NCBI GenBank assembly: GCA_012064415.1
Contig: SSNU01000319.1
Coordinates: forward strand, 124,001-188,000
DNA length: 64,000 bases
DNA from: Gyrodactylus bullatarudis
Lineage: Eukaryota; Platyhelminthes; Monogenea; Gyrodactylidea; Gyrodactylidae
Direction of reading: 5' to 3'
A model generated the notes under the pieces. The model worked only from the letters and a program-made list of their open reading frames with translations. It was not told the DNA's origin and made no database searches. Within the stretch, counting starts at the first letter, position 1. The number at the start of each line of letters is the position of its first letter. The position numbers and the translations under genes were made by a program. This document shows positions 52,001 to 62,800 of this stretch, in pieces.

Positions 52001-55000
52001 TTGAATTTGAAAAAAGATGATAGAATATTGAGTGTCTGTTTGTGTGTATGTAGAAGAAGAAAAAATTGAATTGAAAAAATTGAGAAATTTTCGAAAAGTC
52101 TCTGTTTGGTAAAATCTCCCTTCGTCTTATTCCCCCCATGTTAAAGAGTAAAATCATAAAAATTCATTCAACCAAATTTACTACTTCCGATCAGAGTACA
52201 GTATAAAATGATTATTTTATTCCACTACATAATTCCGATAATGATCATCATTGTATTTTCTACCAAAAACTAACTCAAAGAGAAGCAGCTTGATCATTTT
52301 TCATCTCCTTTTCGAATTCTTAATCAAAAAATAAATTAATTCAATTTATTCATATAGAGAGACAGTATTATTATCGAAAGACTTTGGAATACATCTAAAT
52401 AAATTATTCTCAAATATCACGATAAGTTAAATTCTTCTCTCAAATTTCCCCATGCGACTTTTGCTCGATGAGATGAACTCAAACGAATTGATTGTATAAT
52501 ATACAATGTATATGAGATGATATTACTAAGGGTTCTCCCAGATATCTTGTGAAAGTCAAAATTCGATTATTGAATCATCTTGATCACGTTCTTTCTTCAA
52601 AAATAAACAGAAAGCTTTCACTTACTTCTATGGAACTTGCTCAGCACCTTCTTGGCAAATAAGGAGTTTTAGCCGGAAGGTGAGAGACAATCAAAAGTTA
52701 TATTCTACGTTACTTTCAAGACATGAAAAATGCAGGAAATCAGTGATGAAATAATAATTGTGAACATTCACTTCCAGAAAAAGCGTACACGAGTCTCACT
52801 TGTTTAAGAGGCCGTGTGTAAAACAAAGAGAACACTTTTTCCACTTCCTAATCGAAAGGATATTTATTTTTTCACTGTTGTGGGCCAGAAGATTACTCCT
52901 GAACTGAAAAGGATCTAGTTAAAACAAATCTTGTTCATTCACAGTCCATGTATCTGAGATATTATATATGCATTAACTATTGCAATTTTAATTGAAGAAT
53001 TCAAAGCTAGGATTTTTTCAAATCTATTTATTGATTGTTAATTAAAAAATAACTAGAATTTCAGATATTCCTTCTTCAAACTCGTATTAGCTATGAATAC
53101 TAACCAATGGTTAGTAACCATTGAGTAGCGTATTTGAGCAGTGATTAATGATGATTCTATGGAATTATCCATCTACTAGGACTCACACATTACTCTCCTT
53201 CCTATAGTCTCTGCTAGTGATTGCTCCTAATTTTTGGTCAGGCTTGGTGAATAGAAAATATCCTATTTCTCATATCATTTTTAAATATCAGCTGGAGATT
53301 TTTTTCTCATTTGATTGTGACATTTTAATTGAGTTAATGTATAAATCTAGAGAAAGCTCATTCTGATGATAAAAGATATTTTAATTAAATTTGATTTTGC
53401 ACCCTAACTTTACATTATGAATGAACTGCTATCAGTCGATTATACAGACCGAGCGATAAACAAAACTCAGTATGATTTTTTGATTGATTCCAATGTAGTT
53501 AAAGAGTTAAGCATGATCCGATTCTTTTAAAAAATTGTCCAACTATTTCACAGGAAAATTATAAAAAATATCATTGATCAAGTCTATATATGGGAAATAT
53601 GGCTGCAATATAATTTTTTGAATCTCAAACGACACAATGATTTCTATTAAAATCAGGATAATAAACAGAAAAAAATGGATATGGTAATTACCAGTGACCA
53701 CACTTTCCTAGTAGGTTAATTGTCAGAAAAAAATCATGCTGACCTACATTTAAACTGTTGTAAAAATAATTTTTCAATAAATGTAATTGATATTAACTTT
53801 TATCATCTTGTTCAAATAACACAGTGAAGGATTTCAAATCAAAATTAAACACAGATGACAGAATTGATCATGTTAAATCGAAAAAATGTCAAAAAGACTT
53901 ATTATGTGAATTTTGAAAATTTATGCAAAGTTTAAATGATTTTTCAGCAAAGGATACGAAGTTATTCAAGGAATAAACTAAAACTTTTCTTCTTTTGTCT
54001 AAAAATTTAAATATGAATAAAATTTCAATAGAAAAAGTTTTTATAACAAAAATTGAATAGCTTATGATGTAACTTTAATCCAATATCATCAACTCCATTG
54101 TAATAATAATTTTTATTTGTATAAAAAATTTATATGTCCTAAGAAATTGGATAAATACAATATAATACAAACATTTGCTCACAATAAATATTCATAAAAA
54201 AACATAAAGATGAGTATTGACTGACGCCAAATGAATCTCAAGAGTCTGATAAATGGGGAAGTTTACCTATTCACATTGTAATTCGATGATTGATTTTCTT
54301 GAACCAGTTTTCATTAGAGTACAATTTTAGCAAAAAATTTGTTTCAAATTCTCTCGGGTATCGATATAAAAAATGTGTCTCTTTTACGATTCATTTGTAA
54401 CACTTTGAGAATTCCCCTCTCAAATGAAGTCGCCATCCATATTCAATTGTTGTCTCATTTCTGGAATTTTACATTCAATTTGTCCCGAGAAATCTTATCT
54501 CTGTAATATGCACGCAACACGCATTATAGATCTTGATGAAAATTAAAATGAGATTAAAAGGATTTGGTGAGAAATTTTCAACGCATTTAACCTCTTGAAA
54601 GCTCACAGAATTTATTCAACTTAGTTTTCTGATTAACTTTCCAAGAGACAAAAATCACTAAACTTGGACGAAAATAATCACCTATCGATATCATAATTTT
54701 CAAGCATTTTTTAGAAATATGTAAGAAGATATAGAACATTTCTTAAACGATCATCAGTGGTCTCTCTTTAAAAATTTGGTTCCAAATACATCTAGCTACA
54801 TATTTCTAAAAATGCAAAATTGACTTTAATTGATACATCAAAAATATATCTCATGTTGAATATTCGACCCCTCTAATTCAACAATACATCAAAACTTCTT
54901 TTAACATGAAACCACGCCTTATTTTAATGCCATAAAAAACTAAATTTAGATCATCATGTCATGTTATACAAACTTTTATTTCTTAAACTATAGAAGATAG

Positions 55001-57652
55001 TACAATGTATAATTTAATATTTAGTGATATTAACGTTTTATGTACTTTTCTAGGTAATCAATCCAAGTGAAGGATATATGAATCCTGAGACTGGAAGGAT
55101 TACTGTACAAATTGAATGGATATTCTCTCACCTATTGGTCCACAATAAATTGCATCCGTTTGATGATCTATCCAGTCTTCACTTGAGCCAAATGAAGTAA
55201 TCTCACTTTATTATTTTCTTTATGGTGAATTTTCTCTAGTCTCTGATTCCTCAATAAATTATGAATGAAATTTTACTCAGGTAAAAAATAAACTGAAATA
55301 AGAAGATACTAGATTATTTCACAAATAAAGATCTCTATTTCGGGCATACTCATCAGTGTGATACATGCCATATAATTATTGATTCACTGATTTCAATCCC
55401 ATTATTTCATCAGATCCAGATCAAATTTCTATGCAGAAATAGGACATCTGTTTCTGTAGATTTCGAATTTGGCCTTAATTTTTATCTTTGCCTCTGAGAA
55501 GAGTGATCTGGGATCATAGAAAGAAAAATTTTTTGATCTTGACTATTTTTCAAGATCGAGAAAAATACTCAAATTTGACCAGATCAACATAAAATTTTGC
55601 CATATCAACAAACAGGTACATTCAAAACATCATACAGATTCTTGATCCAATATCTGATCAGGAAAAGCAAAATTTTTAAAATTCCATTATTTCAAGAAAA
55701 TTGAAAGGAGTTGATCTCATTTGATCGATGATTCCAGAATTATTCAATATGCCACACATGTTATGAATTCAGATTCTCAATCTTTGGTAAATTCGACGTC
55801 TGATCTCATATTATTGATTCGACTAACAACATGATTTGATCGAAAAATATCCATTTAAACAGAATTTCTGGGCAATTAGGCTACTTGTGAGTAGGTCTCA
55901 AAAATGAGACTGTTATGTGCGAGCTTAATTTCAATAGTTAAAGTCTCACATCCACCCTCTGCAGATAATATTTCATCCTACTCCACCCTTAATCTAAATA
56001 TTATCGCAAAAAAATTTCAATTTTACTGTTTTCCCAAAATTCCCATCTTCATATTAACTAGCTTTAAATACTGGTTTTACAAGAAAAAATAGAGGTGATG
56101 TTATTGGTCGAAATTTCAACTCGAAATGTACAATCGGTTAATACCTGTTATCTGTTAATTATAAATCCAACACTTCTTACCTGGTAACAGGTATTAACCA
56201 ATTGTACATTTCGAGTTGAAATTTCGACCAATAACATCACCTCCATTTTTTCTTGTAAAACCAGTATTTATATGGCATGTATCACACTGATGAGTATGCC
56301 CGAAATAGAGATCTTTATTTGTGAAATAATCTGGCATCTTCTTATTTCTTATTCACTCTTATCGGCAGCTCAGCTTAAAACCAATGTCTCTGAAAATTTA
56401 TCTCAGTCAAACTAAAATAGTAGTTGGACAATTTATCAACGATGATAAACTAATATTGACTTTAATGTGAATCGTTAACATCATTTAGGTTAGGTCTCTT
56501 CTAGGATCTATCTAGTTAACAAACATTAATCAACTGTAATTTTAGTTAATTCAACAAGGGATAATTCGAATTAATTAGGTCTGATAATAATTTCAGGCAT
56601 GATGATTTCAAGATACATTTCATTTATTTTAACATAAACAGAAAAGAAATCATCAAGCTTCAAATGGAAAACCAGCATCTTGAAAAACAATTAGTAATAA
56701 GTCAACTAGCGAATAATAGTTCTTCAAATTCAACAAATTCAGGCTTTCCCAATAGGGAAAGTGACATTTCTTTTCGTACAAAAAGTCAGATGTCCAATAA
56801 AATGAACTCAAGTGAACACTGTCTCGTCAGCAGTAATTACCAGAGAAAGAATTCAGATCAAAACGAGCGATATTCCAACCAGAGAAACTCTCTTACCAAC
56901 ATGTCTAATCAGGCTAATCCACAGAAGTTTTCTCATCATCAACAGCAACAGAGCATACCTTCTTCAAATAGAGATATGAGCTTTTATCATCGGACGATTC
57001 CTCAACCAACACCAAAGTAATTCAGAAATTAAATGTATTCTTCCATTCATTTGAGTTATCGAAAATATCGTTTTATATTAGTTCTGGATAACTACATCAT
57101 ATTTTGTGATTTTCCAATTTATTTACAAATTTAACATGATACGCTCCAGTTTCATCGGACTGGAATGGCCAATGAGTTTCGCAACCGACTGTAGAATTGT
57201 GAATCTACCGGAAGATGTACTGGGAGAGAACTAGATCTTTTTACAAGTTTACATACCGCAAGAGGGAGGGAGGGGGAAGATATAATAGAAAGGAATAAAA
57301 AAATCAATTAGAAGAATTCTACTTTCAGTTTTGTAAAAAATTATTGGGACAATTCTATTTCCGACATTATTATTAATTTAATTTTCCAATCTATAGAAAC
57401 TCTTTTATCAATGCAAATGCATTCGAGCATGCTGATAACAAATATGGAGGTGTTTATCCGAAGCAGTATTACAACATGATGATCAAGGGTGGCAATAGTA
57501 ACAATCCAGAAAGATATCGCTCTTGGAACAATGAGAGAGAGCCAAGTCCTACTTCATCATATCGAGGCAGCTTTAATAATAGATCTTCAGTCTCAGGATA
57601 TCATAGTGATATGGAACGAGGAAGGGGATACATTGATACCAGAAGATGGTGA
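43037..57652 (+). CDS. Multi-MATH/TRAF-like domain protein with disordered tail
   Basis: Function not recognised. Exons 43037-44665, 55054-55196, 56642-57016, 57397-57652; 800 residues, phases close. At least two and probably three MATH (meprin/TRAF homology) folds are suggested. The first spans about residues 65-210 (SFWKIHFERREPHLGIFLES, then a paired FSFTVENREH strand, then FIELADLSARKFLFDDGKCL). A second is weaker, at about 215-385. A third begins at WFVHGESGGKLLRIGLL and ends across the long intron in NIPFNQ/VINPSEGYMNPETGRI, which matches the MATH motif for F-x-L...GYL...D.L. That continuity is the main support for the 10.4 kb intron 44666-55053. A short coiled coil follows (KEIIKLQMENQHLEKQL), then a Ser/Asn/Gln-rich tail ending RGRGYIDTRRW. 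A polyglutamine run is encoded at about 44400-44420. MATH domains usually bind peptides in ubiquitin or receptor complexes; no RING, BTB or protease domain is seen. Poly(A) signal 57713-57718. Confidence 0.72.
45560..45640. repeat. Direct repeat 1 of the hammerhead element
   Basis: Eighty-one bp, nearly identical to 45907-45987; starts GTTTTTTGTAAATAAGCA and ends GTGGTCACTGGTAAT. Three substitutions separate the two copies, all transitions. Confidence 0.9.
45763..45805 (-). ncRNA. Hammerhead ribozyme, type I with minimal stem III
   Basis: On the minus strand the universally conserved core is intact: CTGACGA (45799-45793), stem II GUCC/GGAC (45792-45789 and 45782-45779) closing a UAAUAA loop, GAAA (45778-45775), and cleavage triplet GUC ending at 45769. 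Stem I is six pairs, GGUGUA (45805-45800) with UACAUC (45768-45763), and a further GGC/GCC pairing lies beyond an internal loop, where loop I-loop II contacts would form. Stem III is only ACG/CGU with no loop, giving the palindrome ACGCGU; such ribozymes are known to cleave mainly as dimers. This resembles the hammerheads of Schistosoma SINE-like satellites and of animal and plant retrozymes. Predicted cut between 45769 and 45768. Confidence 0.85.
45813..45845 (-). promoter_or_regulatory. tRNA-like A box and B box (putative internal Pol III promoter)
   Basis: On the minus strand GGCCTAGTGGTT (45845-45834) matches an A box and GTTCGAATCC (45822-45813) is a near-perfect B box. They are about 11 nt apart, much closer than in a real tRNA, so no cloverleaf can form; the anticodon arm is missing. 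They lie just upstream of the hammerhead in its transcription direction, as in the SINE-like schistosome satellites. Confidence 0.6.
45907..45987. repeat. Direct repeat 2 of the hammerhead element
   Basis: Second 81 bp copy, directly followed by the right-hand target-site-like duplication (CTTTTAAAGCATGATG, 45988-46003). Confidence 0.9.
47941..47970 (-). repeat. Possible piggyBac-like terminal sequence at a TTAA site
   Basis: Read on the minus strand: TTAA (47970-47967) followed by CCCTTTAAGCCCTAGCGGGT and CATATA. TTAA plus CCC-initiated ends is the hallmark of piggyBac-type elements. No matching inverted end or transposase was found, so this is a lone end at best. Confidence 0.3.
48684..48773. 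mobile_element. TTAA-flanked miniature inverted-repeat element
   Basis: TTAA at 48684-48687 and at 48770-48773 bracket an 82 bp unit whose ends, CCCTCGCTCTGGATATG (48688-48704) and its reverse complement (48753-48769), match with one mismatch. TTAA duplication and CCC termini are the pattern of piggyBac-derived MITEs. The GC-rich ends stand out from the AT-rich intron. Confidence 0.65.
53685..53724 (+). repeat. Truncated copy of the hammerhead element's direct repeat
   Basis: TAATTACCAGTGACCACACT and the next 20 bases match the reverse complement of the 81 bp repeat at 45560/45907 with one or two differences. Homology stops after GTTAATTGTC. The orientation is opposite to the full element. 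It shows the element is a dispersed family rather than a single local duplication. Confidence 0.8.
56065..56270. repeat. 86 bp-arm hairpin (inner inverted repeat)
   Basis: Arms 56065-56150 and 56185-56270 are reverse complements at about 84 of 86 positions, around a 34 nt spacer. The right arm touches the right terminal repeat of the surrounding fold-back element. Transcribed as part of the MATH pre-mRNA it would form a long, nearly perfect double-stranded RNA. Confidence 0.9.
56282..56324 (+). ncRNA. Hammerhead-like core in the fold-back element's arms (tentative)
   Basis: CTGATGA (56287-56293) and CGAAA (56301-56305) are spaced like a hammerhead core. Stem I UCACA/UGUGA (56282-56286 with 56320-56324) and stem III AUAGA/UUUAU with a GAUC loop (56305-56318) both form, and the cut would follow AUU at 56319. 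The weakness is stem II (56294-56301), which has only one secure G-C pair. The left arm encodes the same on the minus strand. In the older copy at 8.5 kb the core is broken. It could be a degenerate minimal ribozyme or a coincidence. Confidence 0.35.
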
Positions 57653-58381
57653 AAAAAGGGAAAAATATCTTTGAAAATGAATACATTTGTTTTCATTACA
57701 TTACAGAATATAAATAAATACATATGCTTAATGAAGATTAAATGAATTACAAGTTTTTTCCATTTTGGGTCGAAAAACTACCAAAGCTGAACAAGAATCT
57801 TCTTTATTTCTGTTTAACTACTTTGAAGTAATCCAGTCTTATGATTATTAAAATCGGAGGATTTAACGGCCATTATATGAATTCAGACTAAAATGTTTTG
57901 AGTGAACTTGGTGTAACACAGAATAGAATATAAATTTTCTCCCAGTGATAAAAATTATTATTAACAGTTCGTAAATTTAGATTAGGCTTATTGCAGTTGG
58001 ACTAAGATAAATTCTAAATCAGAATGGAATTTTTTAGAATTCATATTTTTGGTTATTAAATTAGTAACTAAATATTGGTACTAATATTATTAATAATGAG
58101 ATAGAGACTCATCCCAGAGGACGAAGACCTCTTCAGAAACTATTTTTCTTAATTATACATACTTATCTATATTTTATTATCAGTTTAATAAACAAAAATT
58201 TCTATTCCAAAAAAAGATAGCAATGCAATCATAGCATAAATAATGATAAATTTAATTTGAATTTGAATTAAAATTCTGATTTGATTCAAAACATTTGAAA
58301 ATTTTGATTCAAAGTTTGAGAATTTTATGTTTTAATAAGAGGACCATTTGAAAAATTGATTAATTTTTTACATCAGGCAAT
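57653..58381. other. Intergenic region before KIN17
   Basis: About 730 bp with the MATH-gene poly(A) signal and the KIN17 upstream region. Otherwise AT-rich and featureless to the eye. Confidence 0.5.
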
Positions 58382-59757
58382 ATGGGAAAGGAAAAACATG
58401 GTTTTCTCACTCCTAAGGCTATTTCCAATAGAATTAAAGCAAGAGGATTACAGAAACTTAAGTTCTATTGCCAAATGTGCCAGAAACAGTGTAGAGATGA
58501 GGTTTGCAATTCATAATTTTATTCTAGAATGGTTTCAAATGTCATATTACTTCAGAAGCCCATAATCGTCAAATGAAGTTATTCATGCAAAATGGTTCCA
58601 AATTTGTCAATGACTTTTCCCAACAATTTCTCAAAGGTTTCCTGGATATTGCGAGGAGACAATTTGGTGGAAAACGTGTTTTAGCCAATACAGTGTATCA
58701 AGAATACATTAGAGATAAACAACATATTCATATGAACGGTACAAGATGGAATACTCTTAAAGGTCTATGCATGTGGCTGGGTAAAAAGGGTATTTGCAAA
58801 GTTGATGAAAATGAAAAAGGATGGTACATTAAATACGTTGATCCAGAGGACGAAGCAAAAAAAGACAAAGATGAAAAATTAGTTTTAACTGAAGAAGAAA
58901 TCAGTAAAAAGCTCTTGGAGAGACAAATTAAAGCAAACAGCTCTAAGCAATCCTCAAGTTATGAGCCTACTGAACTAATAAGAGAAGAAGAAACCCCTTT
59001 GAAGTTGGACTTGAATTTGAAAGCCCTTGCCAAAGAGGAGGACAAAAAACCTGTTATATCTGTAGGTTAAATTTAATAATTCATTAATCAAGAATCCGCT
59101 ATCTAATAAAAGAAATACTGGTAAAATTCCAAATCCTGAAACCATCAAAATTGATGATGAGCCTAGTTCATCAACATCGAAATTATCAGTTAAGTCATCT
59201 AGTAAAAATTCATCGGCACAAAAACGTTCAATATTGGACGAAATTCGGAATGAAGAAGAAGCCAAAAAAGAGAAGAGAAACCGACGAGATTACTGGATGG
59301 TAAAAGGTCTTGAAGTAAAACTTGTATACGAAGCTCTTCCCGAGAGAATTCTGTATCGTAGAGCTGTTGTCTTGGAATTAGTCGACAAATATACAGTGAG
59401 TATTCTTGTTTTTATTAAAATTAGGCTCTGGTACAAGTTATCAATGATAGTATTAAACTAAAAGTCGATCAAAATCATGTGCAGACAACTCTCCCTGAGC
59501 TCGGCTCTCGGCTATACTGTACAAACGGGGCTTATCGTGGAGAGCTAGCCATACTTAATGATAAGGATCTTGAAACTAATTCTTGTAATATTACTATTGA
59601 TTCGGTAAGTATTTTTCATTATTTTCCAAATAAATTTATCAAATCAAATAACTAAATATATTCTTAGGGCCTATGCAAGGGTAGATTTATAACTAATGTT
59701 TCCATGGATGATGTTTGTAAACTTGATGTTAATGATGAACGATTACTTTGTTCATAA
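58382..59757 (+). CDS. KIN: KIN17 DNA/RNA-binding protein
   Basis: Nuclear protein linked to DNA replication/repair and pre-mRNA processing. Exons 58382-58501, 58528-59061, 59093-59395, 59425-59604, 59668-59757; 408 residues (human 393). The N-terminus MGKEKHGFLTPKAISNRIKA and the zinc finger FYCQMCQKQCRDE..GFKCH..SEAH are unmistakable. The conserved winged-helix follows (KRVLANTVYQEYIRDKQHIH, WNTLKGLCMWLGKKGICKVD, KGWYIKYVD). The C-terminus has the SH3/KOW tandem: DYWMVKGLEVKLV, then an aligned AYRGELA in place of the usual GGYRG. Introns 1 and 2 are 26 and 31 nt. Poly(A) signal 59796-59801, overlapping the 3' end of the convergent DOCK gene. Confidence 0.95.
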
Positions 59758-59795
59758 AAACGATGGTTATAAAATCACTGACAGATAAATATGTA

Positions 59796-59827
59796 AATAA
59801 ATAATTAATATTAAATTTATCTTTATT
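59796..59827. terminator. Overlapping poly(A) signals of convergent KIN17 and DOCK genes
   Basis: AATAAA at 59796-59801 serves KIN17 and TTTATT at 59822-59827 (AATAAA on the minus strand) serves the DOCK gene. Each signal is closer to the other gene's stop codon than its expected cleavage site, so the two mature 3' UTRs should overlap by a few tens of bases. Confidence 0.55.
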
Positions 59828-59860
59828 TCATTTGAAAAGCCCTGAATAGAGAAATTAGTT

Positions 59861-62800
59861 TCAATTTTTCTTTCTAAAGCTAAACATTTTTTTGAGATAA
59901 CTCCTGTTATTGTTGCCGAGAGAATTGAATTCGTCATCTTTACCTTTCAAAGTGCTGAGAAAAGTTGACTCCTCAATTTTTGGCATTAGACCAAGAAAAC
60001 TTTTCCTCCGAGGTATCTCTGAAATAATTTAAACCATAATAATGAATATTTGGGCTGGGGAGAATTTTTATGCTTACTTTCTTCCACAGGCTCCTTACTT
60101 TTGATTTCGATTGATATTTGTTCCTCGGACGACTTACTGTTCTCAATGCTACAATTTTCTCTTTCCTCCTTATTGAGAAATGAGGTCAAATCGATAGATA
60201 ATACTCGTCCTCTAGACTTCTTCTTACAGTTTCTCATATCCAGTTTTTTGTTGAGTTTTGCTTTTTGTTTTTTTATCACTGAATTGATATTCTCTGTGGG
60301 GCTTTCCGTAATGCCTTCAAGCTAAAAAAATCTTGACTCAAACATAGTTGACTCACAGCATTAATGATTTCCTTTATCGCCTCGTAGAAGCATTCATCAA
60401 AACGTTGAATCAGACCCTGTAAACTTGGGCTAGCTCTCGTTTTACAAATTTCTATTCCCTCATTCAATGGATCGAGCTGAAAATACAATAAATTTCTATT
60501 CAAACCTGTTCTACTAACTCAGAAATCAATTCCAAAACACTGTTGGCTCCATCAGAACTTTCATTCAGGTAGCTTGTTGTTATGAAAGCTTCCAGATACT
60601 TCTTTGTTCCACCATTTACAGCTGCATCCAGGACTCCGTTTAGAACCATGGTCAGTGAATTCAAGTCTACATTTGGAGTATTGATGAGGGAAATAATATT
60701 TTTTGTCTTCTTCTTCACTGTATCAATTGCCACATGAATTGGTTTCAGTGTCAAGCTTTTAACTGTGTCAACCGGTGTCCATATCAAATGATTTGGTATG
60801 GGAATTTTCGTCATCATGGTTGAACGTTCAATGTGTATCGTCTGAATCCTTATGAAATACCTCTTACCAAAAATTCATTATCCTTCTTTGGTGTTCCAAT
60901 GTGGTAGGAACGATCAAACTCAAATTTCATCCATCGCGGTCCATCATTCAATTGTTCAACGTTTCCATTCAGGACAGAAATTTCAATGACTACATTTGGT
61001 ATGAATTTGCTTACTATTTTGGTTATCTTGAGGTAAGAGTTTCCGAGTTGTGGCTGTACAAATTTTAAAGTCGGGAAATTCCCTCCGAAGTTCCTCCTGG
61101 AATTCAGATGAAGACATCGTCTTTGGTGAGTTGAAAATGTACATAGAACTCTTGAGGTAGACAATATTCTCTTTCAAGTAAAATTTTATTAAATAAAAGT
61201 TCCATTCGATCCTTTGGTTGTGACATAACTTTTCATAATACTGGCTCATCTCATTCTAAATTTAAAATAAGACCTAATATGTATCATCCTTACATGAATG
61301 CTAGCCAATTTATGAAGAGAATTATTATTCATGTAGAATTCAATCAACTCCATGCCAATGGCCAAGCCATACTCCCAATATTTTGCCTTATCATAAAAGT
61401 TCAACATGCTCAGGTAGACCTCTTCTTTTTCATTAGATGTCCCCTCTTGATGGCATTCTGCAATACAGAGCATTTCTTTAGCCTGTTCGTGCAGTAGCTT
61501 TGCTGCATTTAAATAGTAAGCTTTTTCATCGAAAATTGACAGCAACTTTTGCACGTAATAAAAGTAGTCCTCTTTTAAATTCTCAAGACTCCTGAAGAAA
61601 TTCTTGAATTTTTTCATTAATGAAAAAAGAGAACACTCACTGAGAGCTCTGTCAAGCAGAGAATCTTTTTCAGTTTAAGCTTCCTTTGATCTGCGTTTCT
61701 AAAATAAATCACATCTCATCTTACTTGAGATATTTGTGTAAATCAGTTAATTCTTTCAGTAAAATAAATAAAAAGGAATTTTCTCCTTCCATCAAAACAG
61801 AAAAACTATGAATTCTAAGAAGGGAGTAAACTTTTCAAACTAACAAATCATCAGCAAATGTTTGAGTTATAAAGCTTTCATTCTTCTTCAAAATCTCTTC
61901 GACACAATGAATTACCTCATCGTTAATCCGTTGGGCTTCAAGAGTATTACCAGCTAGAAATATATAAAACTCTTTGAGTAAATCTAAACCATTTTCAAGG
62001 AGCTCCTTGGACCCTAGAAATATTATCGAGATTATCCTCTTGAGAAAGTCGATTTTCATTTCCTGAGAGATATTCTCTTTTCCTTTGATGTTCTTTTCAA
62101 AAAATGTCCTGAGTAGTTTGAAATTACTATTCCTCAAATCTCCGAATCTATACGTGCAAAATTAAAAATCAACACAATCGACAGCGTACAGGTATTTCAA
62201 GAAATTCTTTTGATTATCTGAAAATTCCTGAATTTGTAATTGTGGGTGATAGAATATCTTATCGATAATCATTGATATTGTATACCAATCCTAGATTCGT
62301 TGGAAAATCTCATCAGAAATCTCAACTCACAAATGATTTTTCGTTTATCAAATTCTGCTTTAGTAATCTATCCAGATAAGCGATGACCTTTCTAAATTCT
62401 TATTAATTGTATTTTAATCTACTCGAATAACGGATAATTGAGATGAATCCAATTGTCTGGAAAACAGGTTGAAGTTAGAAAATTTTCTATCTCATTCAAA
62501 TGAATATCATAGTGCCGAAAGTATTCTTCAAGATGGATTTCATCGATAATTGCAATCATAACTACAATACGTTTACGTTTGATCTTGTTGGATTTATTCG
62601 CACCTATAATATAATTGAAATTGAGCTCCTCCATAAAATTTTTGTGCAAAACCTTGAAGGCGCTTTGGAAGAATTTCTCATCCATAACTGGCTCTTTCAA
62701 TATTCCAATCAAGTTCAACAGAATATCCAAGAGTAAATCATGGTTCTGTTCACAAGCATAAGGACTCAGTATGCCAAGGATCATTAAAAAAATTTCCTTG

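Larger units (their letters stand above)
44666..55053 (+). other. 10.4 kb intron of the MATH gene, rich in repeats
   Basis: By far the longest intron in the window. It contains the hammerhead-bearing element (45.5-46.0 kb), a fragment of it (53.7 kb), a TTAA-flanked mini-element (48.7 kb) and a piggyBac-like end (47.94 kb). Short frames at 46558-46782, 47598-47843 (-), 48272-48475 and 48878-49177 have no recognised domain; the last (99 residues) is the best candidate for a nested exon but I do not claim it as a gene. Confidence 0.6.
55295..56348. mobile_element. Fold-back element with 80 bp terminal inverted repeats
   Basis: Left arm 55295-55374 and right arm 56269-56348 are reverse complements with two or three mismatches (for example TTTCACAAATAAAGATCTCT and CGGGCATACTCATCAGTGTG in the left arm). 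Between them are about 690 bp of apparently non-coding DNA and an inner hairpin. It lies in the MATH-gene intron between exons 2 and 3. A diverged relative with the same inverted layout is at 8335-8650, where similarity also continues about 60 bp beyond the right arm. No transposase is visible, so it is non-autonomous. Confidence 0.75.

Noticed and set aside
60985..61015. A frameshift mutation in DOCK DHR-2
   Set aside because: A 25 nt GT-AG intron (GTAAGC..TGTAG) at 61014-60990 restores the frame exactly, so no mutation need be assumed.
62290..62325. Minus-strand CTGATGAG..CGAA resembling a hammerhead core in a DOCK intron
   Set aside because: GAAA is replaced by GAAT and neither stem I nor stem II forms.
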